Source: Methanobacteriota archaeon | Lineage (GTDB): Archaea > Thermoplasmatota > Poseidoniia > Poseidoniales > Thalassarchaeaceae | Length of the DNA: 64,000 nt | NCBI GenBank assembly: GCA_018650285.1 | Contig: JABIGF010000021.1 | Coordinates: 62,001-126,000 of the forward strand | Direction of reading: 5' to 3' | Shown: in pieces, positions 1 through 10,405 of the stretch | Numbering within the stretch: the first letter of the stretch is position 1 | Layout of the letters: every line of letters begins with the position of its first letter | Made by a program: the position numbers and the translations under genes | Notes under the pieces: generated by a model | Told to the model about the DNA's origin: nothing | Database searches by the model: none | What the model saw: the letters and a program-made list of their open reading frames with translations, nothing else

Positions 1-533
1 AAGAAATCATCGGTGGTGGAGTATGGCATGGTCGCCGTGTCATGATGGAAGAATCCGGATGGTCAAAAGCGAAAATTGATTCTCTTTTGCGCGATTTGGA
101 AATGTCTCGCTCAGCAGGTGAAAAAATCCTTCTCGCCGGTGTATTTTCAGCCAAATTAAGCGAAGGAGTCGATTATCAAAGAAACCTGCTTGATGCTGTA
201 GTTTGCATTGGCCTTCCTTTAGCCCCTCCATCTGAAGAATTAAAGGCGAAAAAAGATTACTACGAAGAGAGGTTTGGTAGTTCAAACTCATACCGCTGGG
301 CTGTCCAACAACCAGCAGTCAATGCACTAATGCAAGCGATGGGAAGGCCAATCAGAAAAATGGGCGACCGCGCCTTCATATTGATGTTAGAAGACAGATT
401 ATTGATGCCACAATTCAAACGACTGTTGCCAAAAAACATGAATATTCTGACTGTTGCTAGTGAAGAATCAACAAGACGGCATGTGAAACGATTTTTCAAA
501 CGCCATCCTGAACCAGCAATTGGGGATGAATAA
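1..533 (+). CDS. C-terminal part of a Rad3/XPD/DinG-like superfamily 2 helicase (truncated at window start)
   Basis: Open frame reads in from position 3 (EIIGGGVWHGRRVMMEESG...). GVDYQRNLLDAVVCIGLPLAPP and QAMGRPIRKMGDRAFILMLEDR resemble helicase motifs V/VI of the XPD family. Confidence 0.8.
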   Translation, partial: EIIGGGVWHGRRVMMEESGWSKAKIDSLLRDLEMSRSAGEKILLAGVFSAKLSEGVDYQRNLLDAVVCIGLPLAPPSEELKAKKDYYEERFGSSNSYRWAVQQPAVNALMQAMGRPIRKMGDRAFILMLEDRLLMPQFKRLLPKNMNILTVASEESTRRHVKRFFKRHPEPAIGDE

Positions 534-632
534 TATGGGAAGCCCAACGTATCTCACCACTCTTGTAAAGGAAAAATTCGATGTGAGGCGGCACGAAGGC
601 TTCAATGAGGTCGGGCGTAACGGAGGGGTTAG

Positions 633-1115
633 GTGAGAGAGATGGAGTGGCAACCAATCACTATTGAAATCGGGCAACAAAAGAACGCCACTGAGCCTCA
701 AAAGCGGGCTACTGGAGGGCTGAACACCTCTCCAGAAGAACTACATCAAAACTTCCTTAGTGACCTTGGCCACTTGCAAGAAATTCATGATTCGCATCAA
801 ACAACAATGACTGGTAATTTTTCACCTGTTGAAGCAAACTTTGACCGCCTTGCTGGAGTCCTATCAACTGAAGCAATGTTGAACCGATTTGAAGGAGTAT
901 CAGAGAATGATTTGATTTCTCTCCCTCTCCTTGGCTGCGAATTATCTGGCGTCCAACTTAGTTGTGGTGAAATTGATGGTTCTTCAATTATCAAACTATC
1001 AGTAACTGGGCGTGACGGTAGCGAACTTGAACAAGCGTTTGCTCTTCCTTCAGGAAGCAATCTTGCCACCGCCACATGGGATGATGGAAAACTCTACCTC
1101 GCCCTTAATCGTTGA
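633..1115 (+). CDS. hypothetical protein, possibly Hsp20/alpha-crystallin-like C-terminus
   Basis: 160-aa ORF, GTG start at 633 or ATG at 642. The end ...SELEQAFALPSGSNLATATWDDGKLYLALNR is reminiscent of an Hsp20-like beta-sandwich. Confidence 0.6.
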   Translation: MREMEWQPITIEIGQQKNATEPQKRATGGLNTSPEELHQNFLSDLGHLQEIHDSHQTTMTGNFSPVEANFDRLAGVLSTEAMLNRFEGVSENDLISLPLLGCELSGVQLSCGEIDGSSIIKLSVTGRDGSELEQAFALPSGSNLATATWDDGKLYLALNR

Positions 1116-1166
1116 GAGTATTCACTCAACCAACGTTCCAAACCTAAGCGGAATCAACTGAATTGA

Positions 1167-4100
1167 TCAACGCATTGGTATTTCTGCGAGGTTCTCAATT
1201 TCACCAAGTGCTTTACCTAGTGCATCTTGAGCCTGAGCCTTGTGAGCTTCACCCATTTCGTGACGTGAGTAACGAGCCTCTTCAAAGACGCTATCAAGAG
1301 CCACTAATGCATCCTCATTGATTGGCAATGCCTTACGAATTGCCATTTCGAATTCACGAACTGTCTCAAAATCTCTCCTAAGGAATCGGTGTCTCATCAG
1401 AATTGCACAGAGGCTTTCGTAACAGTTGAAAATTGCCTCTCGTGTTTCATCGCCTGCGGCCAACAATTCTGCAGTATAAGCAAATACATCTGCTAATTCT
1501 GCAAGAGCCGATTGCTTACGGCGGCGCCAATAAACTGCAAATGCCACCACTCCTAGAAGAGCAGCACTCAAGCCACCATACACCCAACCGCTGACACCTT
1601 CTTGTGCCTGAGCTGCAGTCAGTACAGTAACTTCCATTGTAGTTTCAAGTCGAGCCCTATCATCTTCTGCAACCTGTTCATCGGTTGAATTGATTTGAAC
1701 ATAGAGTGTACCGTAAGTTTCCCCGTCTCCGTATGGCGCCATTGGCGTTACTGAAACAAACTCAAACCAGAATGAACCATTTGTACCAGTGCGCCCAGTA
1801 AGAGTGCGCGAAAGTTCACGTGATTCGTTGTATAGAACCGCTGTTACTGCAATATCAGATGCAGGCAATTGTGTATCCTTTGCTATCGCCTCAACCCATG
1901 CAATTACACGATCACCATTGTATGGAACTGTTTCCACACCAGTCTGGAAATCAACAGGAACTACAACAAATATGGAGGTGTTTATTTGTCCACCGTTGAA
2001 GTATCTTGATGTGTTATCCATCGCCCTTAGAGTCAAAGTAATTTCATCGGACACCATGAATTGTGGGGCAGTCAATTGAATGCTGAAACTACCATCTTCC
2101 ATCCAAACTACTCGGTCTGATACACCTAAATCGCTCTGATTCCAGTATAGAATCAAATCCATCATATCAACTGGGTTTCCACTTCCACCGACTTCGAGGA
2201 TTCTTCCTTCAATGATTATTGGGTGTGCGGATGATGAACGGATAATGATATTCTCATTAGTAACCAGTTGCCACTCAATATCAGACCATGTGGTTAGAGT
2301 TGTGGTTGCATTTGTGGAAAGCCATGATGGCTCTCCCGCATAGTGTGCCGACAAAGTGTGGTCGCCACGAGCAGAAACCATACTAACTGGAACTAATAAT
2401 TCGAATTCACCAATTGAGTTGGTTGTTACTGTGTCAACAAATACTCCATCAAGTAGAATATCTACACTACGGCTAGAAATACCTGGCAATCCGATTGCAT
2501 CAGAATCATAAAGGCGGCCACTGACATTCCAGAAAGTGCCACGAGTAGCGTCACCATTATCATCACTGACAAGTAATATTTCAGCGTGGTGAGCAACCCA
2601 AATGGTTCCGTTTGCACTAGCTTCACGATACCAACCCTGTGCAGGTGAGTATATCTGGACAGGATGTGAACCTAGGCCGATGTTGTCGGGGATTGTCCAA
2701 ACAGTTGACCAAACACCATCTTCATCAGAGTAGACGTTACCCAATAGTGTACCATTGAATCTAATTTCAAGAGTATGGTTGAACAACCAGCCGTCCGGCA
2801 AATTGTCTCTAATCGTACCCTGAACAGTTAGGTCGTCATTTATGGCTATCTCGGTCGGTAGAACAAGTGCAACATTGACTGCACTGTAGACATTCCAAGA
2901 AGTGTTTGCCTCAGAAGGCAAGTAGAAAGTAGATCCTGTAAATCTAACTTCCATCATCTGAGAGCCAAGTGGCGAATCTGCTGGCACTGGGAAATAAACT
3001 TGGAAATTTCCTTCACTGTCAGTTGTGATATTCGTTAGCCAATTATTGTCGAACCATACTTCAACTGTCAGATTTGATAGTGGATTATCAACGATATCAA
3101 AGAGTGTACCATTGATGATGAGAAGACCTTCTCTATCAACGTCACCACCGCCACCAAGCAAAGTGATGTATGTTGGAACACTAATGTTGACAAATTGCTC
3201 AGCAGATGAGTTGAGGTAGTATTCTGGGTTTGTTGAATCTCCTTGACCCATTGGGTCGACCCACATGAATCCTCCACGGAAGAATACAGTAACCAAATGA
3301 CTACCTGCAGCCGTATCGCCTGGCATAATATACATCAAACTGTAAGTGCCAGTAGTTGCGTTTGACTCAATGAATGCGCCTGTGTCGTTTCCATCTACTG
3401 CAAGATGTAGAATACTTGCTGCAGGAACACCACCGGTTTGAAGCAAGTTTCCATGCTCATCCACCAGCGTACCATTCACCCAAATGACTTCACCTGCGAT
3501 GAATTCTCCTTCCACAGCGTCAATAGTGACAACAGTTGGTGCGAGAATCACAATTAGTGTCGTGTCCTCATCACCAAGAACACCTGTTGTCCCAGACATT
3601 CCAGCATAGCTTGCATTGATTGAAAGTGGACCTGGCATTGTATCTGATGGGACAATCAAAAGTGCCCATGCAGAGCCATTTGAATCAGTAGTCACCATTG
3701 TTGAAATGTTAAGTGTTGGGAATTCAACTATAATTGAAGCATTCGGAATTACTGACAATGTGTTATCTTGCAGCATTACTTGAATTGAAACATTATCTCC
3801 ACGAGTTGTCCTATAATCCGGATGTAAATTCTCAGGAGTTAATATTGTTATTACTGAATAACCGCGACTATCAAATGAATTGTTTCCAGAAGATGAACCA
3901 TAGTAATTCACTGTCGGTGTATATGTTGCATCCAATACGTGTGTTCCTCGTGCAAAGTCTGCATCTAGTGTAATCACTGCAAGCCATGTTCCATTTGATT
4001 GTGCAATAGCATTTGAAACTTGGAAATTATTGGTAAAACCATCAATACTAATCTGTACCTGTGGCAATAATCCGGCGCCATCACGAGCGATAATTCCTGA

Positions 4101-7100
4101 ACCATTGTCCGACACAAGTGAACCTGTCACATTGAATGTGCCACCAGATAATGGATTTTCAGAGATACTATCCACTACTAGGACTGTAATTGAGCGCACG
4201 CTAATTGTGTTAATCATGTGACTTGTTGGGTGCATTTCCCAAATTCCTGTAGCGTTGTAGTAAAGAGTAACAGTAATCGGGCCAAGTGGCTGAGTATTTG
4301 GCACCTGATAAGTCCAAAGTGCTGTTCCATTACTATCTGTTGTGTTTTCAGGAAGCCAAGTATCGTGGAATTGCGCCACTACTTGAGTATTAGTAATTAG
4401 GCGATAATTGTCAGATGCTTCAACAAGAGTAGCGCCAAAACTAATGTTCTCTCCACGAGTAACTACGACAGGAATGAGTGGGTTTTGACCTTCGAAATCC
4501 GTCACCCCAATTACTAGCATACCTGAACTTGCAGTTCCAGTAAGATAGAATGGGCTACTACCATTCAACACTGAAACTACTAGCGTTTTATTGCCATTTG
4601 TTATGCCATCATTCAACGGATCGGTTGGTACAGAAAGATTGAATGTACCATTATTTGCAGTGGCATAACTTGAGATTAATGTCTCAGATGGGTCGCCCAA
4701 GAAGAAGACCTCGATTGAAACAGGACCAGTGAATGGGCGTGATGGGTCATTGCCATCGGCAATTTCACCAACTAATTGGAAACTTGTCCCAGCAGTCACA
4801 TTCAGTGGGACTGAAGATATCGTCACACCTGATGGAACCTGAACAGTGATGTTCATGAAAGTCTCATTACCCCACCAACGGTTAGAACCGTTTGCTAATG
4901 GGTCGGTTGTATCATTATCCATCCAGATACGCACATCATAGTATCCTGGATCCATAGTTGGAGGGACTGCATAATTGAAAATTGCATTCCCGTTTGCTCC
5001 AGATACTATTTGACCAATTGAAGTATTTAGTCCACCCCAATCCCAAGTGAAATTGACGGTTTCGCCTGCAACAGCTGAATTATCACCCACATCAGAGACT
5101 GAGATATTGAAAGGAATTGAATTTCCTGCTTCAACAATAACAACAGTAGTATTGCTTGTCAAAACCAATTCAGATTCTAAACCAATCAGTGCAGCAGGCC
5201 CATTTAACATCTGATAATATGCTCCACGAGAAGTTGCAAAAGTATCGAAATCAAGAATTGTTGTTAGATTGTATCCATCTGAGTTCAAGTTATTTGGCAA
5301 TGTCACGTTGATTGCGTAATTCCCAGTAGTATTACTGGTAATAATCGCACTTCCAATAGGGATGAAAATTGGTGGTGGCGGCTCTCCACCAGGTCCAGTA
5401 GGGCCAGTTCCGGGAAGAGATATTGAGAATCGCACATCTGTAGTATTCATCACAATAGGTGTCCCAAGTACATCATCAGTAAGAGTTCCTGTAATGGTAT
5501 TGGCACCGCCCAAATGAGTCCATTCTTGAGCGAGGTTAATTGACAAAGTCGCAGTGCCAGCCACAAGTAGCAAACCACTAGAATTTGCAGGCTTGTACCA
5601 TTCGCTTCCAGGATTCCCACTCAAATATCCGTCGTAAGAGATATTCCACCAATAGTCGCCAGCAGCGATTGTTGCTGATGGGGTAAATTCACTATCAATC
5701 CAATCGGAATCAGGGTCTGTTGAGACGTTCACAACACTTCCATCAAAAGTCATTGTAAATGTACCATTGAAAGTGACATCTGAATTACCAGTATGGTCCT
5801 GAAGACCAATCATTACCGAAGCGGTTTCACCTCTAACAATTGAATTCAATGAATAACTCATAGTAACTTCACTTCTCAATCCATAACCGATGAAATCGTC
5901 TTGATCGGTTGCACCGGGGATTGCTTGTCCGAATAATAATTGGACATCAAGGTAACCGGGACCTACTGGCATATCGCTACTATTCATCATCCAAGAAATA
6001 TTGAACGCACCATTGGTCACAGCCCAAGTTGTAATGTTTTCATAACTAGTATTGCTACCATTCCTGCGCAACATCAGTGAGATGAAACCGTCCATTGGAG
6101 CAGGTATCCCACCACGGGTAAATACTGTCCCATTAATGTAAATATTTTCATTAATTATTAGAAGTGAATCATTCGCACCCGACCCTGCAACTGTTGCAGT
6201 CATATCTGGTGCTGCTGAAACATTCATTACGAAAACCAGTGAACCTGGGCGCGCATGGTAAATCGGAGATGGCCCCAAGTGAAGATTTCCTTCATGCCAT
6301 CCATCAAAAGTAATTGTAGCATTCCTCAAACCAGGAGTTTCAAGGTCTGTCAAATTCACATCAAATGAGAAGAAACCATCCGCCCAAACAGGAGCCTGGA
6401 GCGTTACATTAGCACCAAGCACAGAAGATGGGTATTCTAATTGTACTGTGAAATTACCCTTTAGAGAAGGGTCTGTTTGTGGGTCTGCGTCCCACAGCAT
6501 GTTCCCAGTGATTGTCGTAGTTGTGCCTGCGCCAACAATTGGTTGCCCTATCGGTTCAGGGCCCGTCAAAGTGAAATTAACATCATCTGTGACATTTAAT
6601 TGGACAGAATAAACTTGATAGTAATATGGCACATAACCTCCTTGACGTGATTCAACGACAACCTTTGCATATCCGGGTGCGGGCATGTAAGCAGGCGTCC
6701 CATTAATTGAGAAATTGCCGTTAGCATCAGTTAGAATTCCTCGGATTCTTGAATCTTCATTCAATGCAGAAGGATTCATGGGATTGGTATCATTTTCTGA
6801 GACAAGATAGGCATTAACAAGTGCACTTTCTGCCCCTGTACTATTGTTGGAGAATTGTAAAGTTCCGTTGACAAAAACAAGGCCACTAGATAAATCTCGT
6901 TCAAATGAAAGAGGATTTACACTCTCATTAACAAATGTGACTTCTTCAGCTGGCGGACAAGGATTAATAGGAATCCAACCCATATCTAGGCCTGTACTGC
7001 TTTGTTCAAGATGTACTTCCGACCAAGTATTCCAATGGTAACCCATTACAGTATAACCTGTACCGTGCCAATCTCCGCCGCTATAACCAGTAACTTTGCG

Positions 7101-10100
7101 AGCCGGAATTCCAGCAACTCTTGCCATGGTTGTGAAAACAGTCACAAATTCTGAACACGAACCTTCACGTGCATCATCAAGGATAAAACGTGTGACGTCT
7201 TCAATCATGGGGACGCCTGAACCATCAAAATTGAGTTTGAAATCAGGGTCGCTTGTGTTCGTATCCTCCTCAGAAAGATATGCTCTTATCGCCTCAATTT
7301 TATCCCACGCACTTGTTGCTGACGCATCAGCAATAACCCCATGCGTGATATTTCGAACCGAAGATTCTATCAAAAGACCATCTAACATTTCTTGGGGGAA
7401 TTCTGTAGCGTATGGAGATGGGTATTCCACGCCAGATTGTAATTCAGTATCTGTATAGTATATTTCAGGAGCGTCAATCATTGTTATCATAACATCTGAT
7501 GCCGAAATGCGAATGTCTCTCGTATGATTAGTTTGATTAAATTCTGCAAGAGAATCTGCCCACATTAGATACTCCGTCGCATAAGCTGGTTGTGGTAAAA
7601 TACCACCTGGAGAAATTGGAACAAGGAATTCAAATTGCCAAGTCTCAGTAGTATTCCAAAATGTGTTATTAGCAACTTGATAGGTATTAATGTCTCCTTG
7701 AGATAATTGTTGCTCAGTCACCAATGAGGAATTTATTCCGTATGCACCACCGGTATAATAGTCGTACGTTTTTACTCTCCAACGATGAACTTTGTCAAGA
7801 TCTGGGCCGCTGCCAGTACTTGTGGTATTATTTGCATAGAATACAACCTGATTTGGATTAATATCATCAGTAGGGTCCCATGGGTTTTGAGGGCTCATTG
7901 CACAATCTTGCCAAAATTGCGGCGGGCATTCATCATAATCAGACATCCCACCACCATCAGTATCTGGATTACGCCAATCAGTACCTGTCTGATTCTCAAT
8001 AACATCAGGTATACCGTCTCCATCTGTGTCAGCAGGGTTCATGTCATCACTTGGGTCCCATTCAGGATTTGTTCCATCAAGGTATTCTTGTGAATCAATA
8101 ACTCCCCCATGGTCTGTATCAATATCTAGCCAATCTGTAACATAAGTATCAGTTGAACCATTTCCTCCACCCATACCTGGAACGAACATCAAGTCACAGC
8201 CAGTATTGTTCTCAAAGTAATTATTGAGAAGGTCACCGTCAGCATCCAAAGTATTGTCACAAGGTTCCATCGGATCTGTTCCATTCATTATTTCATCCAA
8301 ATCATTTTGACCATCGCCATCAGAATCATAGACAGTCGAAATTGAGAACCATCCCCAAATAGATAGGCTCTCTTCCCAATTTGAAAGGCCGTCTCCATCT
8401 GAATCCTCATAATCATCGTCACAGTGTTGATGCACTGAATTTAACGTACCAGAATTAGTGCCCTCAAAGTGACACCAACTACCATTCTTTGAAATTACTT
8501 CAACCGTATTCAGAGGTGGAGGAACAGTCACACCGGTCAGAATATTATTCTGAACGCCGGTATAGGTGAAACTTGTCAAAGCCCCTGATGAATCGTTGTA
8601 ATATGCCAATGCAGCATTGAAAGTTCTCCAATCATAAGGTGTCGTGTCAAAACCAGTAGCATTCATGAGGTACAGCCTTTGAAGACCGGCATTATACCCA
8701 CCTAGTTGAGTTACTATATCTAAAGTAGTAGAATAATCAACCATTGACATACAGGGGTCAGTTGAATGAGAAAGATTAGATTCATCACCATCACCAACGC
8801 CTCCAAAATCGGTATCATAAACATCCCACATTGTACATGAAAGGTTTTCTAGCCAATTGTCAATTCCATCATTGTCGTAATCACCAGCATCTTCGCGTCG
8901 GGTCGGGTCAGTCTCATTTGAATCAACTTGACCATTGCCATTTTTATCCTCTGCACCATCGTCAAATTGGTCGCCATCAGTATTGTTATTTCTTGGGTCG
9001 CTGTGTTGTGGAGGATTTCCATATGTTGAAACATTAGCCTCTATACCATCATCTATACCATCACCATCTGTATCTGCCGCAGTAGGGTCGGTTAGGATGA
9101 ATAATGCTTCCCAACCATCTTCCAAACCATCATTGTCAGAATCATTATCCCAAGGGTCAGTATCAGTGTCTTGGTCAACAGATGCGGTTTGAGATAGACA
9201 TCCGAAGAGTGGGTTACAAGGATTAACATTCTCTGTTGCTTGTTGAATTAATGGATTTCCTGAGACAAAATAAGGGGTCCCGCTACTGGTTGTGGTCCAT
9301 GAAGGATTGACATATTCCTGAACATTGACTAGGCCATCCCCATCAGGGTCACCCATCATACCGTCAATACCAGTAGGGTTTGTGGCGTTCAAACCATTGG
9401 CGACTTCCCAACCATCAGGTAAGCCGTCTCCATCGGTATCCCAGCCATCTGGGTCTTCATCTGACAGGCCATCGCCATCGTCATCGTTAGAACCGCAAAC
9501 TTGGTCTCCATCGTTGTCAGAATCAGCTTGATCCACATCCCCATCTCTGTCATTATCAATTCCATCATTACAAATATCACCAACTGGATCCTCATCACAA
9601 AGGATTACTGTGGAGCCATTACCATCATTTCCTGGCGCACCACAAGCAGGTTGGTTCACTTGCATTGCATCTTCTTCATTCCAATTCCTTACTGGAACCG
9701 TACCATTCCACCAAACACCGTTGTCAAGTACATTCGGTGTGCTTGATGAATCCCAGCCTAATGGAGTGAGGTATGAGTATTCCTGTAGATTTGACAATTG
9801 GTCACCGTCTGGATCTCCAGATGCACCATTGACGGTCAAGGATGAACCGTCATTTGGGTCCAATCCGTACTTCCATTCCCAACCATCAGGTAAACCATCA
9901 TTATCGGAATCCCAATCTTGGCATTGTGTTTGCAATAAAAATTCGGTACCGCAAGTCAAACCATCTCCATCTTGGTCAGTAGATGCAGCGGCTTCCCATG
10001 CTGAAAACTCCAAGGCTGCAAGTGATGTAAATATCATCAGCGCAGTTAGGAAAATTGCCCTCGTTCTAATCTTGCTTTGCAGTCGTGAAACTGCGCTGAA

Positions 10101-10184
10101 TTTTGATTGACCTTGCATAAGCATACTTGAACCCATAAACAAACCATCTCTTATGCTTCTTAATACAGTTGGAGCACAGTTCAT
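1167..10184 (-). CDS. giant surface protein: TSP type-3-like Ca-binding repeats, transglutaminase-like core, Ig-like repeat array, C-terminal TM and DUF4129-like cytoplasmic domain
   Basis: 3005-aa uninterrupted ORF. N-terminal hydrophobic segment; many DxDxDGxxD repeats; transglutaminase-like core EGSCSEFVTVFTTMARVAGIPARKVTGY...YHWNTWSEVHL; TM GWVYGGLSAALLGVVAFAVYWRRRK; DUF4129-like tail. Confidence 0.9.
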   Translation of the reverse strand: MNCAPTVLRSIRDGLFMGSSMLMQGQSKFSAVSRLQSKIRTRAIFLTALMIFTSLAALEFSAWEAAASTDQDGDGLTCGTEFLLQTQCQDWDSDNDGLPDGWEWKYGLDPNDGSSLTVNGASGDPDGDQLSNLQEYSYLTPLGWDSSSTPNVLDNGVWWNGTVPVRNWNEEDAMQVNQPACGAPGNDGNGSTVILCDEDPVGDICNDGIDNDRDGDVDQADSDNDGDQVCGSNDDDGDGLSDEDPDGWDTDGDGLPDGWEVANGLNATNPTGIDGMMGDPDGDGLVNVQEYVNPSWTTTSSGTPYFVSGNPLIQQATENVNPCNPLFGCLSQTASVDQDTDTDPWDNDSDNDGLEDGWEALFILTDPTAADTDGDGIDDGIEANVSTYGNPPQHSDPRNNNTDGDQFDDGAEDKNGNGQVDSNETDPTRREDAGDYDNDGIDNWLENLSCTMWDVYDTDFGGVGDGDESNLSHSTDPCMSMVDYSTTLDIVTQLGGYNAGLQRLYLMNATGFDTTPYDWRTFNAALAYYNDSSGALTSFTYTGVQNNILTGVTVPPPLNTVEVISKNGSWCHFEGTNSGTLNSVHQHCDDDYEDSDGDGLSNWEESLSIWGWFSISTVYDSDGDGQNDLDEIMNGTDPMEPCDNTLDADGDLLNNYFENNTGCDLMFVPGMGGGNGSTDTYVTDWLDIDTDHGGVIDSQEYLDGTNPEWDPSDDMNPADTDGDGIPDVIENQTGTDWRNPDTDGGGMSDYDECPPQFWQDCAMSPQNPWDPTDDINPNQVVFYANNTTSTGSGPDLDKVHRWRVKTYDYYTGGAYGINSSLVTEQQLSQGDINTYQVANNTFWNTTETWQFEFLVPISPGGILPQPAYATEYLMWADSLAEFNQTNHTRDIRISASDVMITMIDAPEIYYTDTELQSGVEYPSPYATEFPQEMLDGLLIESSVRNITHGVIADASATSAWDKIEAIRAYLSEEDTNTSDPDFKLNFDGSGVPMIEDVTRFILDDAREGSCSEFVTVFTTMARVAGIPARKVTGYSGGDWHGTGYTVMGYHWNTWSEVHLEQSSTGLDMGWIPINPCPPAEEVTFVNESVNPLSFERDLSSGLVFVNGTLQFSNNSTGAESALVNAYLVSENDTNPMNPSALNEDSRIRGILTDANGNFSINGTPAYMPAPGYAKVVVESRQGGYVPYYYQVYSVQLNVTDDVNFTLTGPEPIGQPIVGAGTTTTITGNMLWDADPQTDPSLKGNFTVQLEYPSSVLGANVTLQAPVWADGFFSFDVNLTDLETPGLRNATITFDGWHEGNLHLGPSPIYHARPGSLVFVMNVSAAPDMTATVAGSGANDSLLIINENIYINGTVFTRGGIPAPMDGFISLMLRRNGSNTSYENITTWAVTNGAFNISWMMNSSDMPVGPGYLDVQLLFGQAIPGATDQDDFIGYGLRSEVTMSYSLNSIVRGETASVMIGLQDHTGNSDVTFNGTFTMTFDGSVVNVSTDPDSDWIDSEFTPSATIAAGDYWWNISYDGYLSGNPGSEWYKPANSSGLLLVAGTATLSINLAQEWTHLGGANTITGTLTDDVLGTPIVMNTTDVRFSISLPGTGPTGPGGEPPPPIFIPIGSAIITSNTTGNYAINVTLPNNLNSDGYNLTTILDFDTFATSRGAYYQMLNGPAALIGLESELVLTSNTTVVIVEAGNSIPFNISVSDVGDNSAVAGETVNFTWDWGGLNTSIGQIVSGANGNAIFNYAVPPTMDPGYYDVRIWMDNDTTDPLANGSNRWWGNETFMNITVQVPSGVTISSVPLNVTAGTSFQLVGEIADGNDPSRPFTGPVSIEVFFLGDPSETLISSYATANNGTFNLSVPTDPLNDGITNGNKTLVVSVLNGSSPFYLTGTASSGMLVIGVTDFEGQNPLIPVVVTRGENISFGATLVEASDNYRLITNTQVVAQFHDTWLPENTTDSNGTALWTYQVPNTQPLGPITVTLYYNATGIWEMHPTSHMINTISVRSITVLVVDSISENPLSGGTFNVTGSLVSDNGSGIIARDGAGLLPQVQISIDGFTNNFQVSNAIAQSNGTWLAVITLDADFARGTHVLDATYTPTVNYYGSSSGNNSFDSRGYSVITILTPENLHPDYRTTRGDNVSIQVMLQDNTLSVIPNASIIVEFPTLNISTMVTTDSNGSAWALLIVPSDTMPGPLSINASYAGMSGTTGVLGDEDTTLIVILAPTVVTIDAVEGEFIAGEVIWVNGTLVDEHGNLLQTGGVPAASILHLAVDGNDTGAFIESNATTGTYSLMYIMPGDTAAGSHLVTVFFRGGFMWVDPMGQGDSTNPEYYLNSSAEQFVNISVPTYITLLGGGGDVDREGLLIINGTLFDIVDNPLSNLTVEVWFDNNWLTNITTDSEGNFQVYFPVPADSPLGSQMMEVRFTGSTFYLPSEANTSWNVYSAVNVALVLPTEIAINDDLTVQGTIRDNLPDGWLFNHTLEIRFNGTLLGNVYSDEDGVWSTVWTIPDNIGLGSHPVQIYSPAQGWYREASANGTIWVAHHAEILLVSDDNGDATRGTFWNVSGRLYDSDAIGLPGISSRSVDILLDGVFVDTVTTNSIGEFELLVPVSMVSARGDHTLSAHYAGEPSWLSTNATTTLTTWSDIEWQLVTNENIIIRSSSAHPIIIEGRILEVGGSGNPVDMMDLILYWNQSDLGVSDRVVWMEDGSFSIQLTAPQFMVSDEITLTLRAMDNTSRYFNGGQINTSIFVVVPVDFQTGVETVPYNGDRVIAWVEAIAKDTQLPASDIAVTAVLYNESRELSRTLTGRTGTNGSFWFEFVSVTPMAPYGDGETYGTLYVQINSTDEQVAEDDRARLETTMEVTVLTAAQAQEGVSGWVYGGLSAALLGVVAFAVYWRRRKQSALAELADVFAYTAELLAAGDETREAIFNCYESLCAILMRHRFLRRDFETVREFEMAIRKALPINEDALVALDSVFEEARYSRHEMGEAHKAQAQDALGKALGEIENLAEIPMR
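7900..9990 (-). repeat. DNA segment encoding degenerate tandem TSP3-like D-x-D-x-D-G repeats
   Basis: Repeated 'ccatc(a/t)ccatctg(t)(a/g)tc'-type units, read on the minus strand as DSDGDG/DTDGDG repeats. Confidence 0.8.
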
Positions 10185-10405
10185 ACAAGAAAAGGTGACT
10201 TGATTTCATATCTGCCTACGGCAACAGTCAACTGTTGTCACAATAAAGCCCTTAATTTAACAAAAAATGGACCTGATTAATACACCATATATCTACTCAA
10301 TAGTTCAGAAGTTTCTAACCGCCATTCAATGCCCAAAATATACCATCATATAATAACAAATTAGTTGGTTTTATTGCACCCAAAATATGTTTTATTTTGA
10401 CATTA

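Noticed and set aside
3734-3973. Plus-strand ORFs inside the 1167-10184 gene (e.g. 3734-3973, 7096-7458, 9610-10110)
   Set aside because: Antisense shadows of a continuous, domain-rich minus-strand CDS; low-complexity translations without recognisable domains.
7900-9990. Repetitive ccatcaccatctg... tract considered as CRISPR or satellite
   Set aside because: Units are irregular, in frame and encode DxDxDG repeats; no identical repeats with unique spacers.
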